A stretch of DNA of 10,909 bases from a bacterium (GTDB lineage: Bacteria > Hydrogenedentota > Hydrogenedentia > Hydrogenedentiales > SLHB01): assembly GCA_024231375.1 (NCBI GenBank), contig JAAEQP010001003.1, positions 1-10,909 on the forward strand, given 5' to 3'. Shown one piece after another: positions 1 to 7,292 of this stretch (its first letter is position 1; each line of letters starts with the position of its first letter). The notes under the pieces are model-generated. The model saw nothing but the letters and a program-made list of their open reading frames with translations. It had not been told where the DNA came from and searched no databases. The position numbers and the translations under genes were made by a program.

Positions 1-42
1 GACATCGCGCTCGAACGCGCGCTGGAGCGGTCGCTCAAGTAG
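1..42 (+). CDS. 3' end of an unidentified gene (partial)
   Basis: Frame 1 reads DIALERALERSLK followed by a TAG stop at 40-42. Only 13 residues are visible. They look like an amphipathic, Leu/Arg/Glu-rich C-terminal helix, and no family can be named. I call it coding because the frame is open from the window edge, the codons end in G or C like the neighbours', and the stop falls 6 bases before the stop of the convergent amidohydrolase, a natural tail-to-tail arrangement. No terminator hairpin is visible between the two genes. It could be chance open frame, since 42 bases is too short for proof. Confidence 0.55.
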   Translation, partial: DIALERALERSLK

Positions 43-48
43 GGGTCG

Positions 49-1077
49 TCAGCAGAGGGGTAGTCCCAACAAGCGCGCGGCGTTGTTGTGAAACAAGTCC
101 GGCCAGACCTCCTGGCAGGATTCGGTGGCGACGAGTGCGCGGGCCATCGCCACCGCGATGGGGTAGAAAGGCCAGTCCGAACCGTACATGACTTTCTTCC
201 AGTCGTAGCCGTTCAAGATGCGCCGGATTGCACCTCGCGTCAGGCCGGTCACATCCAACCACACCTGATCCTCGAAGGCGCGCGCCACGGCGAGGCCGGC
301 CCGGTACTGGGTGAGGGCCGTGTGCCCCATGATCATCTTCAACTTGGGGAAGGTCCGTAGCACCTCCCGGTATCCGTCCGGGTCGGCGCGCCGTTTCATG
401 TAGCCCAGCTCCGGCCCCACCCATCCGGCGTGAGCCAGCACGGGAACGCCCCGGTCGGCGCAGTACTCGAACAGGCGCATGGCGTGCGGGTTTGTGGGGT
501 GGATGAACTGGAACTCCGGATGGAACTTCACGCCCACGGCTCCGGCCGAGATCAAGGCGTCGAGCGTCTGCTCCTTCTTCGGGCCCCACCGCCAAGGATG
601 CACGGACGCGAAAGGCGTCAGCCGTTCGTCGAGTTGGGAGGCCGCCATGATCTCGCGTGCCTGGCGAGTGTGGAAGGGGATCTCAATCGGCATGAGGCAG
701 ATATGGCTGTAGTTGAACCGATCCATTTCGGCCGCAAGGTTCGCCGCGGTGTGGGTCTTGCCGCCCGGCGGGCGCATGAAGGGCGTCATGAGGCACTCGC
801 GCAAGAGAGACGATGCTTCCTGACGGGTCGGGTGCTCTTCACGCCGAAGGAACTCCTGATCGAATTCGTAGTCGAAAAAGTACCGGACGTCATTGCGGAC
901 CGTGTGGTCGATGGCGCGACTGATCCCGTAGCTCCAGCCCAGGTGGGCGTGTACGTCCAGTATCGGCGGCAGCCCGACATCTTCGCGGAGCCGGATGTCG
1001 CCTGCCTCGTCCTTCTCAAACCAGGGCAGCCGGTCGAGATCGGCCATGCGACGTATGGCGAGTGCGTCCAAGTCCAT
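49..1077 (-). CDS. Amidohydrolase_2-family metal-dependent hydrolase or decarboxylase (TIM barrel)
   Basis: A 342-residue protein with the metal-site signatures of the amidohydrolase-related (PF04909-type) TIM barrel: HxH at residues 43-45 (DVHAHLGW), a beta-strand with KFHP at 184-187, VLAHAG with His216, MGHTA with His252, and the late Asp301 in YGSDWP. These enzymes bind a divalent metal and hydrolyse or decarboxylate small organic substrates in the cytoplasm; members include ACMSD-like decarboxylases and lactone hydrolases. The substrate cannot be told from sequence. The length is usual for the family and there is no signal peptide. The start is ATG at 1075-1077, with only a weak AAGG 12 bases upstream; the next ATG at residue 11 has no better site. 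The gene is divergent from groEL and convergent with the partial gene at 1-42, so no operon partner indicates a pathway. Confidence 0.88.
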   Translation of the reverse strand: MDLDALAIRRMADLDRLPWFEKDEAGDIRLREDVGLPPILDVHAHLGWSYGISRAIDHTVRNDVRYFFDYEFDQEFLRREEHPTRQEASSLLRECLMTPFMRPPGGKTHTAANLAAEMDRFNYSHICLMPIEIPFHTRQAREIMAASQLDERLTPFASVHPWRWGPKKEQTLDALISAGAVGVKFHPEFQFIHPTNPHAMRLFEYCADRGVPVLAHAGWVGPELGYMKRRADPDGYREVLRTFPKLKMIMGHTALTQYRAGLAVARAFEDQVWLDVTGLTRGAIRRILNGYDWKKVMYGSDWPFYPIAVAMARALVATESCQEVWPDLFHNNAARLLGLPLC

Positions 1078-1391
1078 GGCGACAGTATACCTTGGACATG
1101 CGTCGGTCGTCGCGGAGTCGTTGACTGTACGCTACGTTCACCTCGTATCCGTGGAGACACGACCCTGAGCGTTGGCGCGTTTTCCCTCCCCCGGCGTGCC
1201 AGCCAGGAAATCCCCGGGTCAGGTGAGACCCCTGAAAGGGCCGGAACCAGTACATCGTCATGCGGGCCAGAAGGCACGGAGCTTCTTCCTGCGCAGAAGC
1301 CCTAACCGGCTGTTTTTCAATATGTTATCGGGCCCCAGCGCTAGGCTCTCACGTCGGGGTCTGCAGGGGCATTCGGGCTCTGTGCCGCCTC
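1078..1391. other. Non-coding spacer between amidohydrolase and the groEL promoter
   Basis: About 310 bases with no convincing gene: open frames here are extensions of antisense frames and lack ribosome binding sites. It must hold the amidohydrolase promoter on the minus strand; the only -10-like hexamer close to that start is TATACT at 1084-1089, without a recognisable -35. Two modest inverted repeats are visible: GGGTC/GACCC at 1216-1231 and GCTTCT/AGAAGC at 1281-1300. The second is followed 11 bases later by a run of five T. The stretch 1160-1250 has the look of a degenerate dispersed repeat, but I cannot confirm that from one copy. Confidence 0.5.
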
Positions 1392-1420
1392 TTGACACGC
1401 TTGTGGGAGTGTGATAGACT
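1392..1420 (+). promoter_or_regulatory. Housekeeping sigma70-type promoter of groEL
   Basis: A perfect -35 hexamer TTGACA lies at 1392-1397. Exactly 17 bases later comes TAGACT at 1415-1420, matching four of six -10 consensus positions. The predicted transcription start, about 1427, falls directly before the CIRCE operator, so a bound repressor would sit over the start site. This is the usual architecture of CIRCE-controlled chaperonin genes and makes the assignment strong. Confidence 0.85.
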
Positions 1421-1427
1421 CCGCTTG

Positions 1428-1454
1428 TTAGCACTCGTTCGTGTAGAGTGCTAA
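1428..1454. promoter_or_regulatory. CIRCE operator (HrcA binding site)
   Basis: Perfect match to the CIRCE inverted repeat: TTAGCACTC (1428-1436), a nine-base spacer (1437-1445) and GAGTGCTAA (1446-1454), with both arms complementary at all nine positions. CIRCE is bound by the repressor HrcA, whose activity depends on GroEL, so free chaperonin shuts off its own synthesis and heat stress relieves it. Here the element occupies the start of the 5' leader, 79 bases before the groEL ATG. It implies that hrcA is present elsewhere in this genome. Confidence 0.97.
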
Positions 1455-1520
1455 CACCAACTAGGCCCTCAATTACGGGCTGTGCTGTGTGAAGATCCGG
1501 AAATTGCGTTAAGGAGCAAA

Positions 1521-1525
1521 AGGAG
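1521..1525 (+). promoter_or_regulatory. groEL ribosome binding site
   Basis: AGGAG with an 8-base spacer to the ATG at 1534. A second AAGGAG at 1511-1516 is too far upstream to serve this start. The site fixes the start of GroEL at MAKQLAFD, which also matches the normal N-terminus of the family. Confidence 0.85.
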
Positions 1526-1533
1526 AAGCAGTT

Positions 1534-3216
1534 ATGGCCAAACAATTGGCTTTCGACCAGGAAGCAAGAACTGCGCTCATCAAGGGTGCTGACATGTTGG
1601 CGGATTCGGTAAAGGCCACGCTCGGTCCCAAGGGCCGGAACGTGCTGATCGAGAAGTCCTATGGCGCTCCGAACATCACCAAGGACGGCGTGACGGTCGC
1701 CAAGGAAGTGGATCTGAAAGATCCCTTCGAGAACATGGGCGCCCGCATGGTGCGCGAAGCCGCGAGCAAGACGCAGGACGTGACCGGCGACGGCACCACG
1801 ACGGCGACGGTGCTCGCGCAGGACATGATCCACACGGGTCTCCGGCACGTTACGTCCGGCGCCAACCCGATGCACCTGAAGCGCGGAATGGAAAAGGCCC
1901 TCGCGGCGGTCGTCAAGAACATTGCCAAGGCGAGCAAGAAGGTTCGCGACCGCGACGACATCTTGCATGTCGCGGCGGTGTCGGCGAACGGCGACGCTGA
2001 GATTGGCAAGATGATTGCCGACGCCATCGAGAGCGTAGGCGAAGATGGCGTGGTCACCATCGAAGAAGGCAAAGCGCTGGACAGCGATCTGGAGCTTGTC
2101 GACGGGATGCAGTTCGACCGCGGCTACTTGTCGCCGTACTTCGTGACGGACCCCGGCAATATGACGGCGGTTCTTGAAGACTGTTACATCCTCTGCAGCG
2201 AGAAGAAGATCAGCTCGCTTCAGGAACTCGTTCCGCTGCTGCAGGCGGTTGCCCAGAGTTCGAAGCCTCTCCTGATCATTGCCGAAGACGTGGACGGCGA
2301 AGCCCTTGCCACGTTGGTCGTGAACCGGATTCGCGGAATCCTGAACGTGGCGGCCGTGAAGGCGCCGGCGTTCGGCGACCGCCGCAAAGAGATCCTTCGC
2401 GACATCGCCGTTCTGACGGGCGGCACCTACATCACCGAGGACTTGGGCACGAAGCTTGAGAGCGTCGAGCTGAAGGACTTGGGCCGTGCCAAGCGCATTG
2501 AGATCACCAAAGACAACACCACGGTGATCGAGGGCGGCGGCAAGAAGAAAGAAATCCTTGGACGTTGCGAGCTCATCCGCAAGTCCATCGAAGCCACCAC
2601 GTCCGACTACGACCGCGAGAAGCTCCAAGAGCGGCTCGCCAAGCTGGCGGGCGGCGTGGCCGTCATCCAGGTCGGCGCGGCGACCGAAGTCGAGTTGAAA
2701 GAGAAGAAAGCCCGCACCGAAGACGCGCTCAACGCGACGCGCGCGGCCATCGAAGAAGGCTTCGTGCCCGGTGGCGGCGTGGCCCTGCTTCAGGCTGCCA
2801 AAGCCCTGAAGTCCATCGAGGCCGAAGGCGACGTCGCGACCGGCGTGGCCATCGTCGAACGCGCCCTCACATCGCCCCTTCGTTTCATCGCCGAAAACGG
2901 CGGCTGGGAAGGCTCCGTGATGGTCAAGAAGGTGCAGGACGCCAAGGTCGGATTCGGTCTGAACGCCGAGACGGGCGAGATCGAAGACTTGGTCAAGGCC
3001 GGCATCATCGACCCGGCGAAAGTGCTGCGCACGGCCATGCAGAACGCCGTCAGCGTTGCGGCCATGTTCGTCACGACCGAATGCCTTGTCACCGATATCC
3101 CCGAGCCTCCGAAGCCGGCCCCGGCCGGTGCCCCCGGTGGCGACATGGGCGGTATGGGCGGCATGGGTGGAATGGGCGGCATGGGCGGTATGGGAGGCAT
3201 GGGCGGCATGATGTAG
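1534..3216 (+). CDS. groEL: 60-kDa chaperonin GroEL (Hsp60)
   Basis: A 560-residue group I chaperonin subunit. Family knowledge: fourteen subunits form a double ring that encloses unfolded proteins and folds them with ATP and the GroES lid in the cytoplasm. Visible here are the N-terminal [12 protein letters not shown] segment, ITKDGVTV with Asp51, the nucleotide loop GDGTTT at 85-90 with Asp86, and the hydrolysis residue Asp397 in [11 protein letters not shown]. These correspond to E. coli Asp52, Asp87 and Asp398, so the ATPase should work. The protein ends in a Met-Gly-Gly tail with seven GGM repeats (residues 539-559), longer than the four of E. coli. No groES lies upstream or downstream: the gene is transcribed alone from a CIRCE-controlled promoter and ends at a strong hairpin. 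The missing groES neighbour suggests either a separate groES locus or a second chaperonin copy. Confidence 0.98.
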   Translation: MAKQLAFDQEARTALIKGADMLADSVKATLGPKGRNVLIEKSYGAPNITKDGVTVAKEVDLKDPFENMGARMVREAASKTQDVTGDGTTTATVLAQDMIHTGLRHVTSGANPMHLKRGMEKALAAVVKNIAKASKKVRDRDDILHVAAVSANGDAEIGKMIADAIESVGEDGVVTIEEGKALDSDLELVDGMQFDRGYLSPYFVTDPGNMTAVLEDCYILCSEKKISSLQELVPLLQAVAQSSKPLLIIAEDVDGEALATLVVNRIRGILNVAAVKAPAFGDRRKEILRDIAVLTGGTYITEDLGTKLESVELKDLGRAKRIEITKDNTTVIEGGGKKKEILGRCELIRKSIEATTSDYDREKLQERLAKLAGGVAVIQVGAATEVELKEKKARTEDALNATRAAIEEGFVPGGGVALLQAAKALKSIEAEGDVATGVAIVERALTSPLRFIAENGGWEGSVMVKKVQDAKVGFGLNAETGEIEDLVKAGIIDPAKVLRTAMQNAVSVAAMFVTTECLVTDIPEPPKPAPAGAPGGDMGGMGGMGGMGGMGGMGGMGGMM

Positions 3217-3271
3217 CGCCCGGTCGAACCCAGCGGGTCACACGTTGACCCGAGTTCGTCCCTTGAAATAT

Positions 3272-3307
3272 GAAGGACCCACTCGCTGAACGGCGGGTGG
3301 GTCCTTC
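3272..3307. terminator. Bidirectional hairpin terminator between groEL and the oxidoreductase
   Basis: An 11-bp perfect stem, GAAGGACCCAC (3272-3282) with GTGGGTCCTTC (3297-3307), continues inward through CGC/GCG pairs and two G-U pairs to a four-base GAAC loop, giving a stem of about 16 bp. On the plus strand the last stem bases and the following TTT form a short U-rich tail. On the minus strand the hairpin is followed by ATATTTC. The hairpin sits 55 bases after the groEL stop and 24 bases after the oxidoreductase stop, so it probably ends both convergent transcripts. Confidence 0.85.
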
Positions 3308-3331
3308 TTTGGTTGAGTCTGTGTACGCGGC

Positions 3332-4348
3332 TCAGTCGATGGTCACTGGAAAGGTTCCACTCTCGGCGGCGTGCTGGGCGGTCAACGCGATGCGGGCACT
3401 GCGAATGACGCGGGCCGTGGTCAAGCCTTCCGCAGAGGGTGTGCCGGCGAGGTCGGCCTCGAAATCTTCCCAGTATCCGTGTTGTCGCGTGGACACCAAT
3501 GGGGCTTCGTAGCCCGCCTTCTCGTTCCGGCGATAGACCATGACTCTCTTCATGGTCGCGGAGGTCTCGATGCGGCCGTCCGTGCCGGAGATGTCGAAGC
3601 GCCAGTAGCAGGGCATGGTGTAGCCCGGCCCTTCGGGCGTGAGGTACGACACGTCGCCCGTGACCGCACCGCCGTTGTCGAGGCGCATCATGAGGACGGC
3701 GCCGTCCTGGAACCACGGGTGCTCGCGATGCCGCGCGTTCCACACCCGCGCGGCGGTCACCTCCACGATCTGGCGGCCCGTGAAGTAGGGAATCCCGTCG
3801 ATCCCGTGGATGGCGAGGTCGTTGATGGTGCCGCCGTGCTTGCCTTCTTCGAAGTACCACATGGGGCGGTTCCCGTAGTTGAGGGGGTGCTGTCCGTCGA
3901 AGTGAATGGAATGGACTTCGCCGATGGTGTCATCGAGAATCAGTTGCCGCACGGTCTGGAACACGTCCGCGTCGTTCAGGTCCAACATGCAACCGACCCG
4001 GAGGCCTTTGCTGTGTGACAGGGCCTCGATCCGGTCCAGTTCGGCGAGGTCCGTACACAACGGTTTGTCGCCCACGATGTGCTTTCCTGCCTCAAGCGCC
4101 GCGATGAGGCGTTCGCCACGGATTCCGTAGTAGTCGCCGCATGCGACGACGTCGCAATCCACCTCAGAGAGCATGGTCTTGTAGGAGTCGTGGGTAATGG
4201 CGACCGGGCTGTCCTGGAGCGCCGCGCGCGCATCCGCATCCTCCTCGCAGCTAGCGACGATCTCGACATCGTCCCGTTCTCTGAGCAGCGAATGCAACGC
4301 GTTGATGTGACCGTGCCGGAACCCCACGAATGCGATCTTCAGACTCAT
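3332..4348 (-). CDS. Gfo/Idh/MocA-family NAD(P)-dependent oxidoreductase
   Basis: A 338-residue two-domain dehydrogenase. The N-terminal Rossmann fold begins KIAFVGFRHGHINAL, where the usual GxGxxG is replaced by G-F-R-H-G-H. The family's Lys signature, normally EKP, appears as GDKPL at residues 93-97, and the second-domain motif DLAIH supplies Asp177 and His181, the usual D-x3-H catalytic pair. Such enzymes oxidise or reduce sugars, inositols and related polyols in the cytoplasm, usually keeping the nucleotide bound; the substrate is not predictable here. I place the start at ATG 4346-4348 because AAGGGAG lies 8 bases upstream. A GTG at 4372 in the same frame would add eight residues that the family lacks and would swallow the ribosome binding site. 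It is transcribed alone, divergent from the acyltransferase fusion and convergent with groEL. Confidence 0.92.
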   Translation of the reverse strand: MSLKIAFVGFRHGHINALHSLLRERDDVEIVASCEEDADARAALQDSPVAITHDSYKTMLSEVDCDVVACGDYYGIRGERLIAALEAGKHIVGDKPLCTDLAELDRIEALSHSKGLRVGCMLDLNDADVFQTVRQLILDDTIGEVHSIHFDGQHPLNYGNRPMWYFEEGKHGGTINDLAIHGIDGIPYFTGRQIVEVTAARVWNARHREHPWFQDGAVLMMRLDNGGAVTGDVSYLTPEGPGYTMPCYWRFDISGTDGRIETSATMKRVMVYRRNEKAGYEAPLVSTRQHGYWEDFEADLAGTPSAEGLTTARVIRSARIALTAQHAAESGTFPVTID

Positions 4349-4384
4349 ACGACCCACTCCCTTCTCACGCACGCTGAATTCTTG

Positions 4385-4393
4385 TGCTATATT
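4385..4393 (+). promoter_or_regulatory. Extended -10 promoter candidate for the acyltransferase fusion
   Basis: TG-C-TATATT, with the TG at 4385-4386 and the hexamer at 4388-4393, is a good extended -10 element in an AT-rich patch that stands out from its GC-rich surroundings. No convincing -35 is seen 17 bases upstream, which extended -10 promoters tolerate. The predicted start is near 4400, giving a leader of about 70 bases. On the opposite strand the same patch reads TAGAAT (4391-4396), a possible -10 for the divergent oxidoreductase, so the two promoters may overlap. Confidence 0.45.
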
Positions 4394-4470
4394 CTAATAG
4401 GTGGACCGTCGACGGCTGCGAATGGGTCCGGCCGCGCAACCAGTCCGTGCCACGAGGCGATGCGGAGTAT

Positions 4471-6744
4471 ATGGGTTCCTTCGCTCTAAAGTCCACGGAA
4501 TGGGTGCTCGACATCGCCACCCGTTTCATCAAGGCCAGCATCCGCGTTCACAACGTCGACGCCCTCACCAACGACATGGCCATCCTGTTCGTGGTGAACC
4601 ATTTCACGCGTCTCGAAACGATTCTCATGCCCTATGTGCTCAAGAAACACGCGGGCCTCGCCGTGTGGTCGCTGGCCGCGGCCGACCTCTTCGTGGGGCA
4701 GGTGGGCAAGTTTCTGTTGTCCACGGGCAACGTGTCGACGAAAGACCCGGATCGCGACAAGATCATCATTCACTCGCTGCTTGCCGGACGGAACCCCTGG
4801 ATCATCTTCCCCGAAGGCGCCCTCATCAAGGACAAGAAGCTGGTCGACCATCGCGGCGCGTTCAGCGTCTTCAATAAGGGCGAACGGCGCCCGCCACACA
4901 CGGGTGCCGCCGTGTTGGCGTTGCGGACGGAGTTCTACCGCCGGAAGCTGCATTGTCTCGCGAGCAACCCGGACTACCAGGACGCGCTCGATCGGATTCG
5001 GGAGCGGTTCTCGCTGGAATCCGTCGAGGAGGCTCTCAGTAAGCGCACCGTCGTGGTCCCGGTCAACATCACCTACTTCCCCATACGCTCAAGCGACAAC
5101 GTGTTCTTGCGGCTGGCGCGGCGCGTCGCGCAAGAAGAGCTCAGTGACCGCGCCGTCGAGGAGCTTTCGGTCGAAGGCACGGTGCTGTCGCACGATACGG
5201 ACATCGACATCACCTTTGGCGAACCCATCGACGTGCATGAGTGCCTCGAAGCGCCGGAGTACGAGGGGCTGATGGCGTGCGGACCGCACGACGTGGAGGC
5301 ACTGGAGGAAGATCCCCGGTCTCTGTTCAACGATGCGGCTCGCGGTCTCATGCGCCGCCACATGGACGCCATCTACGGATTGACGTTGGTGAACCACGAC
5401 CACGTGACGGCGGCCCTGCTTCGGTATCAGCGAAGCTCGCAATGTTCGGGCCGTCTCTATCGCAACCGGGTGTACCTGGCCATCGACGCGCTGAAGCGGG
5501 CGCAGTGTTGTTCCATGCATCCGTCTATGGGCGAACCCCACGACCGCATTCTCTTCGAGGAAGACACGGCCCACTTCGACGATTTCATGGACCTGTGCGT
5601 TCGTCAGGGCGTGCTTCGGAAGGAAGGCGAGACCTACTTCCGCCTGGCAGACCTGTCACATTCGACGGCACCGTTTCACACGGCGCGCCAACAGGAACTG
5701 ATCAATGTCATCGCCAACGAGATCGAACCCCTGGCTGAGGCAAACAGCATCCTGAGAGTCATCGCCCAGACCCCGGACGAAGTGCTGCTCCAGCAGGTGC
5801 GGAAACGGCTCGTCGACCGCGAGTTGGAAACCTTCTCGAACGACTATGCCGAGTTCGCCATCACGGACGAGACCAAACCGGAAGATGTGGGGCGGCCGTT
5901 TCTCCTGCTGCCGGAACGGCTCAAGGGCGGGGTGGTCCTCATGCACGGATTCCTGGCGGCCCCGCTGGAGGTCCGTGCCCTGGCGGAGTTTCTGGCAGCC
6001 CGAGGATACGCCGTGTACGGCGTCCGACTCGCCGGGCACGGAACCGCGCCCGAAGACCTTGGCCGGACATCGTGGCGGGCCTGGTATGAGTCCATGAATC
6101 GCGGCTATGCCATCATGAAGACGATCACCGCCAACGTGACGCTTGGCGGCTTCTCAACCGGAGGCACGCTGGCGCTCCTTGGCGCAGCGCGGAAGGGCGA
6201 ACGGGTTCGTTCGGTATTCACAATAAACGCGCCCCTGCAACTGCGGAACTATGGCGCCCGGTTCGCGTCATCTGTCATGACCATGAACACCTTGCTGTCG
6301 CGATTCAACATGGAGTGGGAGTACGTGCCCAACGAGCCTGAGAATCCCCACATCAACTACGTTCGCACACCCATCCAAGCCGTCAGTGAACTGAACAAGC
6401 TCATGGGCACGACCCAGAAGGCGCTTGATGACATTTGCGTGCCCACCATGGTCATGCAGGCGCGCGACGACCCGACGGTCGACCCGGCCAGCGCGCAAGC
6501 CATCTTCGACCGGCTCGGGGTCGGGGAGAAAGACCTTGTCCTCGTGGACCGGAACACCCACGGCATCATCAATGGCGAGGGATCGGAAGAGGTGTTTGAG
6601 CGAATCGAACAACTCCTGGAGCAAACGCGCCAGCGCGAAACGAAACGCACACCCGCGCCGCGTCCCCAGCCCATCACACCCATGGCTGAATTGGTGCCTG
6701 CCGAAGCGCCGCGGACCTCTGTTGGAGCGGCCATTCAGGAGTGA
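4471..6744 (+). CDS. Fused PlsC-like acyltransferase and Est30-like alpha/beta-hydrolase
   Basis: A 757-residue two-enzyme protein. Residues about 25-250 resemble glycerolipid acyltransferases: a VVNHFTRLE block with His44 (motif I, here H-x4-E instead of H-x4-D), IIFPEG at 111-116 (motif III), and VVVPVNITYFPI near 194-205 (motif IV-like). Residues about 255-475 are a helical linker I cannot assign. Residues about 485-715 form an alpha/beta-hydrolase like carboxylesterase Est30 or monoacylglycerol lipase: oxyanion segment MHGF at 491-494, nucleophile elbow G-F-S-T-G with Ser562, acid Asp667 in RDDPTV and His697 in NTHG, so the triad is complete. The last 40 residues are Pro/Arg-rich. No signal peptide or clear membrane segment is seen. 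I chose ATG 4471 (GGAG at 4464-4467, a tight 3-base spacer); an upstream GTG at 4384 lies in the promoter. Likely role, by inference: acyl exchange on membrane lipids, with one domain removing and the other adding acyl chains. Confidence 0.88.
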   Translation: MGSFALKSTEWVLDIATRFIKASIRVHNVDALTNDMAILFVVNHFTRLETILMPYVLKKHAGLAVWSLAAADLFVGQVGKFLLSTGNVSTKDPDRDKIIIHSLLAGRNPWIIFPEGALIKDKKLVDHRGAFSVFNKGERRPPHTGAAVLALRTEFYRRKLHCLASNPDYQDALDRIRERFSLESVEEALSKRTVVVPVNITYFPIRSSDNVFLRLARRVAQEELSDRAVEELSVEGTVLSHDTDIDITFGEPIDVHECLEAPEYEGLMACGPHDVEALEEDPRSLFNDAARGLMRRHMDAIYGLTLVNHDHVTAALLRYQRSSQCSGRLYRNRVYLAIDALKRAQCCSMHPSMGEPHDRILFEEDTAHFDDFMDLCVRQGVLRKEGETYFRLADLSHSTAPFHTARQQELINVIANEIEPLAEANSILRVIAQTPDEVLLQQVRKRLVDRELETFSNDYAEFAITDETKPEDVGRPFLLLPERLKGGVVLMHGFLAAPLEVRALAEFLAARGYAVYGVRLAGHGTAPEDLGRTSWRAWYESMNRGYAIMKTITANVTLGGFSTGGTLALLGAARKGERVRSVFTINAPLQLRNYGARFASSVMTMNTLLSRFNMEWEYVPNEPENPHINYVRTPIQAVSELNKLMGTTQKALDDICVPTMVMQARDDPTVDPASAQAIFDRLGVGEKDLVLVDRNTHGIINGEGSEEVFERIEQLLEQTRQRETKRTPAPRPQPITPMAELVPAEAPRTSVGAAIQE

Positions 6745-6810
6745 GGAAGAAGAGAAGGGGATGTGGAGATTGTCGGGGATTGGGAGATGGGAAAGAACCG
6801 GGACTTGTAG

Positions 6811-6852
6811 GGTGCGTCGAGGTACGGCCCCCGGCCGTGGCGAGCACGCACC
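6811..6852. repeat. Nested palindrome, REP-like, after the fusion gene
   Basis: Outer arms GGTGCGT (6811-6817) and ACGCACC (6846-6852) enclose an inner perfect hairpin ACGGCC-CCC-GGCCGT (6824-6838). The 42-base element lies between the ends of two convergent genes and could stop transcription from either side, but it lacks a T-run on both strands. The very GC-rich, nested form resembles a dispersed palindromic (REP-type) unit more than an intrinsic terminator. One copy alone cannot settle this. Confidence 0.55.
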
Positions 6853-6866
6853 ATCCTCATTCTCTG

Positions 6867-7247
6867 CTACCCGAATCCGAGGAACCAAGGGATCCTCACA
6901 TACACCAGGGACCAGAACCAGAGCACATAGCCCAAGTCGACTAGCGAGAGCAGCACAAGCATTACCATCACGAACCGCTCAACGAAAAGGCCGTATCTCT
7001 GGCGTGAGTCCTCGCCTCGGCGCCTGCGCGAACGCCACAGAATGCCGAGAGACACGGCAAGCAGCGCTGCCGCTGCAGCCAGTTCCAGGACCCCGGTACC
7101 CAGCTCAAGTCTCCCGGTGAGATCCCCTCCTGGAACGGTTCCGTCGACAAGACGCCACCACCCTCCGGCCCGAAGCCACGAGAATGCTTCGATCAGCACC
7201 ACCGTTGTGGTCAGGAACAGGCTTTTCCTGCGGTCGAGAATCAGCAT
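6867..7247 (-). CDS. Small three-pass membrane protein of unknown function
   Basis: A 126-residue protein with three predicted membrane segments: residues 9-25 (with LFLTTTVVLIEAFSWL), 50-71 (VLELAAAAALLAVSLGILW) and 92-117 (FVMVMLVLLSLVDLGYVLWFW). Positive residues sit at the N-terminus (DRRK) and in the loop after segment two (RSRRRRGED), giving a consistent N-in, C-out topology by the positive-inside rule. I do not recognise a family. It is real coding sequence in my view because of this topology and the near-perfect AAAGGAGG directly before the ATG. It is the last gene of the minus-strand two-component cluster, 87 bases after the 45-residue membrane protein, and ends 14 bases before the palindrome at 6811-6852. 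It may be a partner or target of the kinase/regulator pair; that is position-based inference. Confidence 0.75.
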   Translation of the reverse strand: MLILDRRKSLFLTTTVVLIEAFSWLRAGGWWRLVDGTVPGGDLTGRLELGTGVLELAAAAALLAVSLGILWRSRRRRGEDSRQRYGLFVERFVMVMLVLLSLVDLGYVLWFWSLVYVRIPWFLGFG

Positions 7248-7250
7248 GCT

Positions 7251-7258
7251 CCTCCTTT
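7251..7258 (-). promoter_or_regulatory. Very strong ribosome binding site of the 126-residue membrane gene
   Basis: AAAGGAGG followed by AGC and the ATG at 7245-7247. It is the longest anti-16S match seen in the window, and the spacing is on the short side. It supports a real gene here and suggests more translation than for its neighbours. Confidence 0.8.
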
Positions 7259-7292
7259 ACTCCGTGAGACTCGCGTCACCTTCTACTCTCAG

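Noticed and set aside
1084..1089. TATACT on the minus strand as a leaderless promoter for the amidohydrolase
   Set aside because: The hexamer is good and would place the start at the ATG, but no -35 match exists at 16-19 bases, so chance is as likely.
430..1305. 291-codon plus-strand open frame opposite the amidohydrolase
   Set aside because: The minus strand carries clear metal-site motifs over the same bases; this frame shows none and has no start signal.
1258..2628. 456-codon open frame on the minus strand, antisense to groEL
   Set aside because: It is the shadow of groEL in GC-rich DNA: composition is Arg/His/Val-rich without domain motifs, there is no ribosome site, and it runs through the groEL promoter and CIRCE.
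2790..3860. 356-codon minus-strand open frame crossing groEL, the hairpin and the oxidoreductase
   Set aside because: It reads through a strong terminator and two real genes; the Arg-rich translation is typical of a wrong frame.
4384..4470. 29-residue N-terminal extension of the acyltransferase fusion from GTG 4384
   Set aside because: The GTG lies within the likely -10 element and has no ribosome site; the extension shows no family-like sequence.
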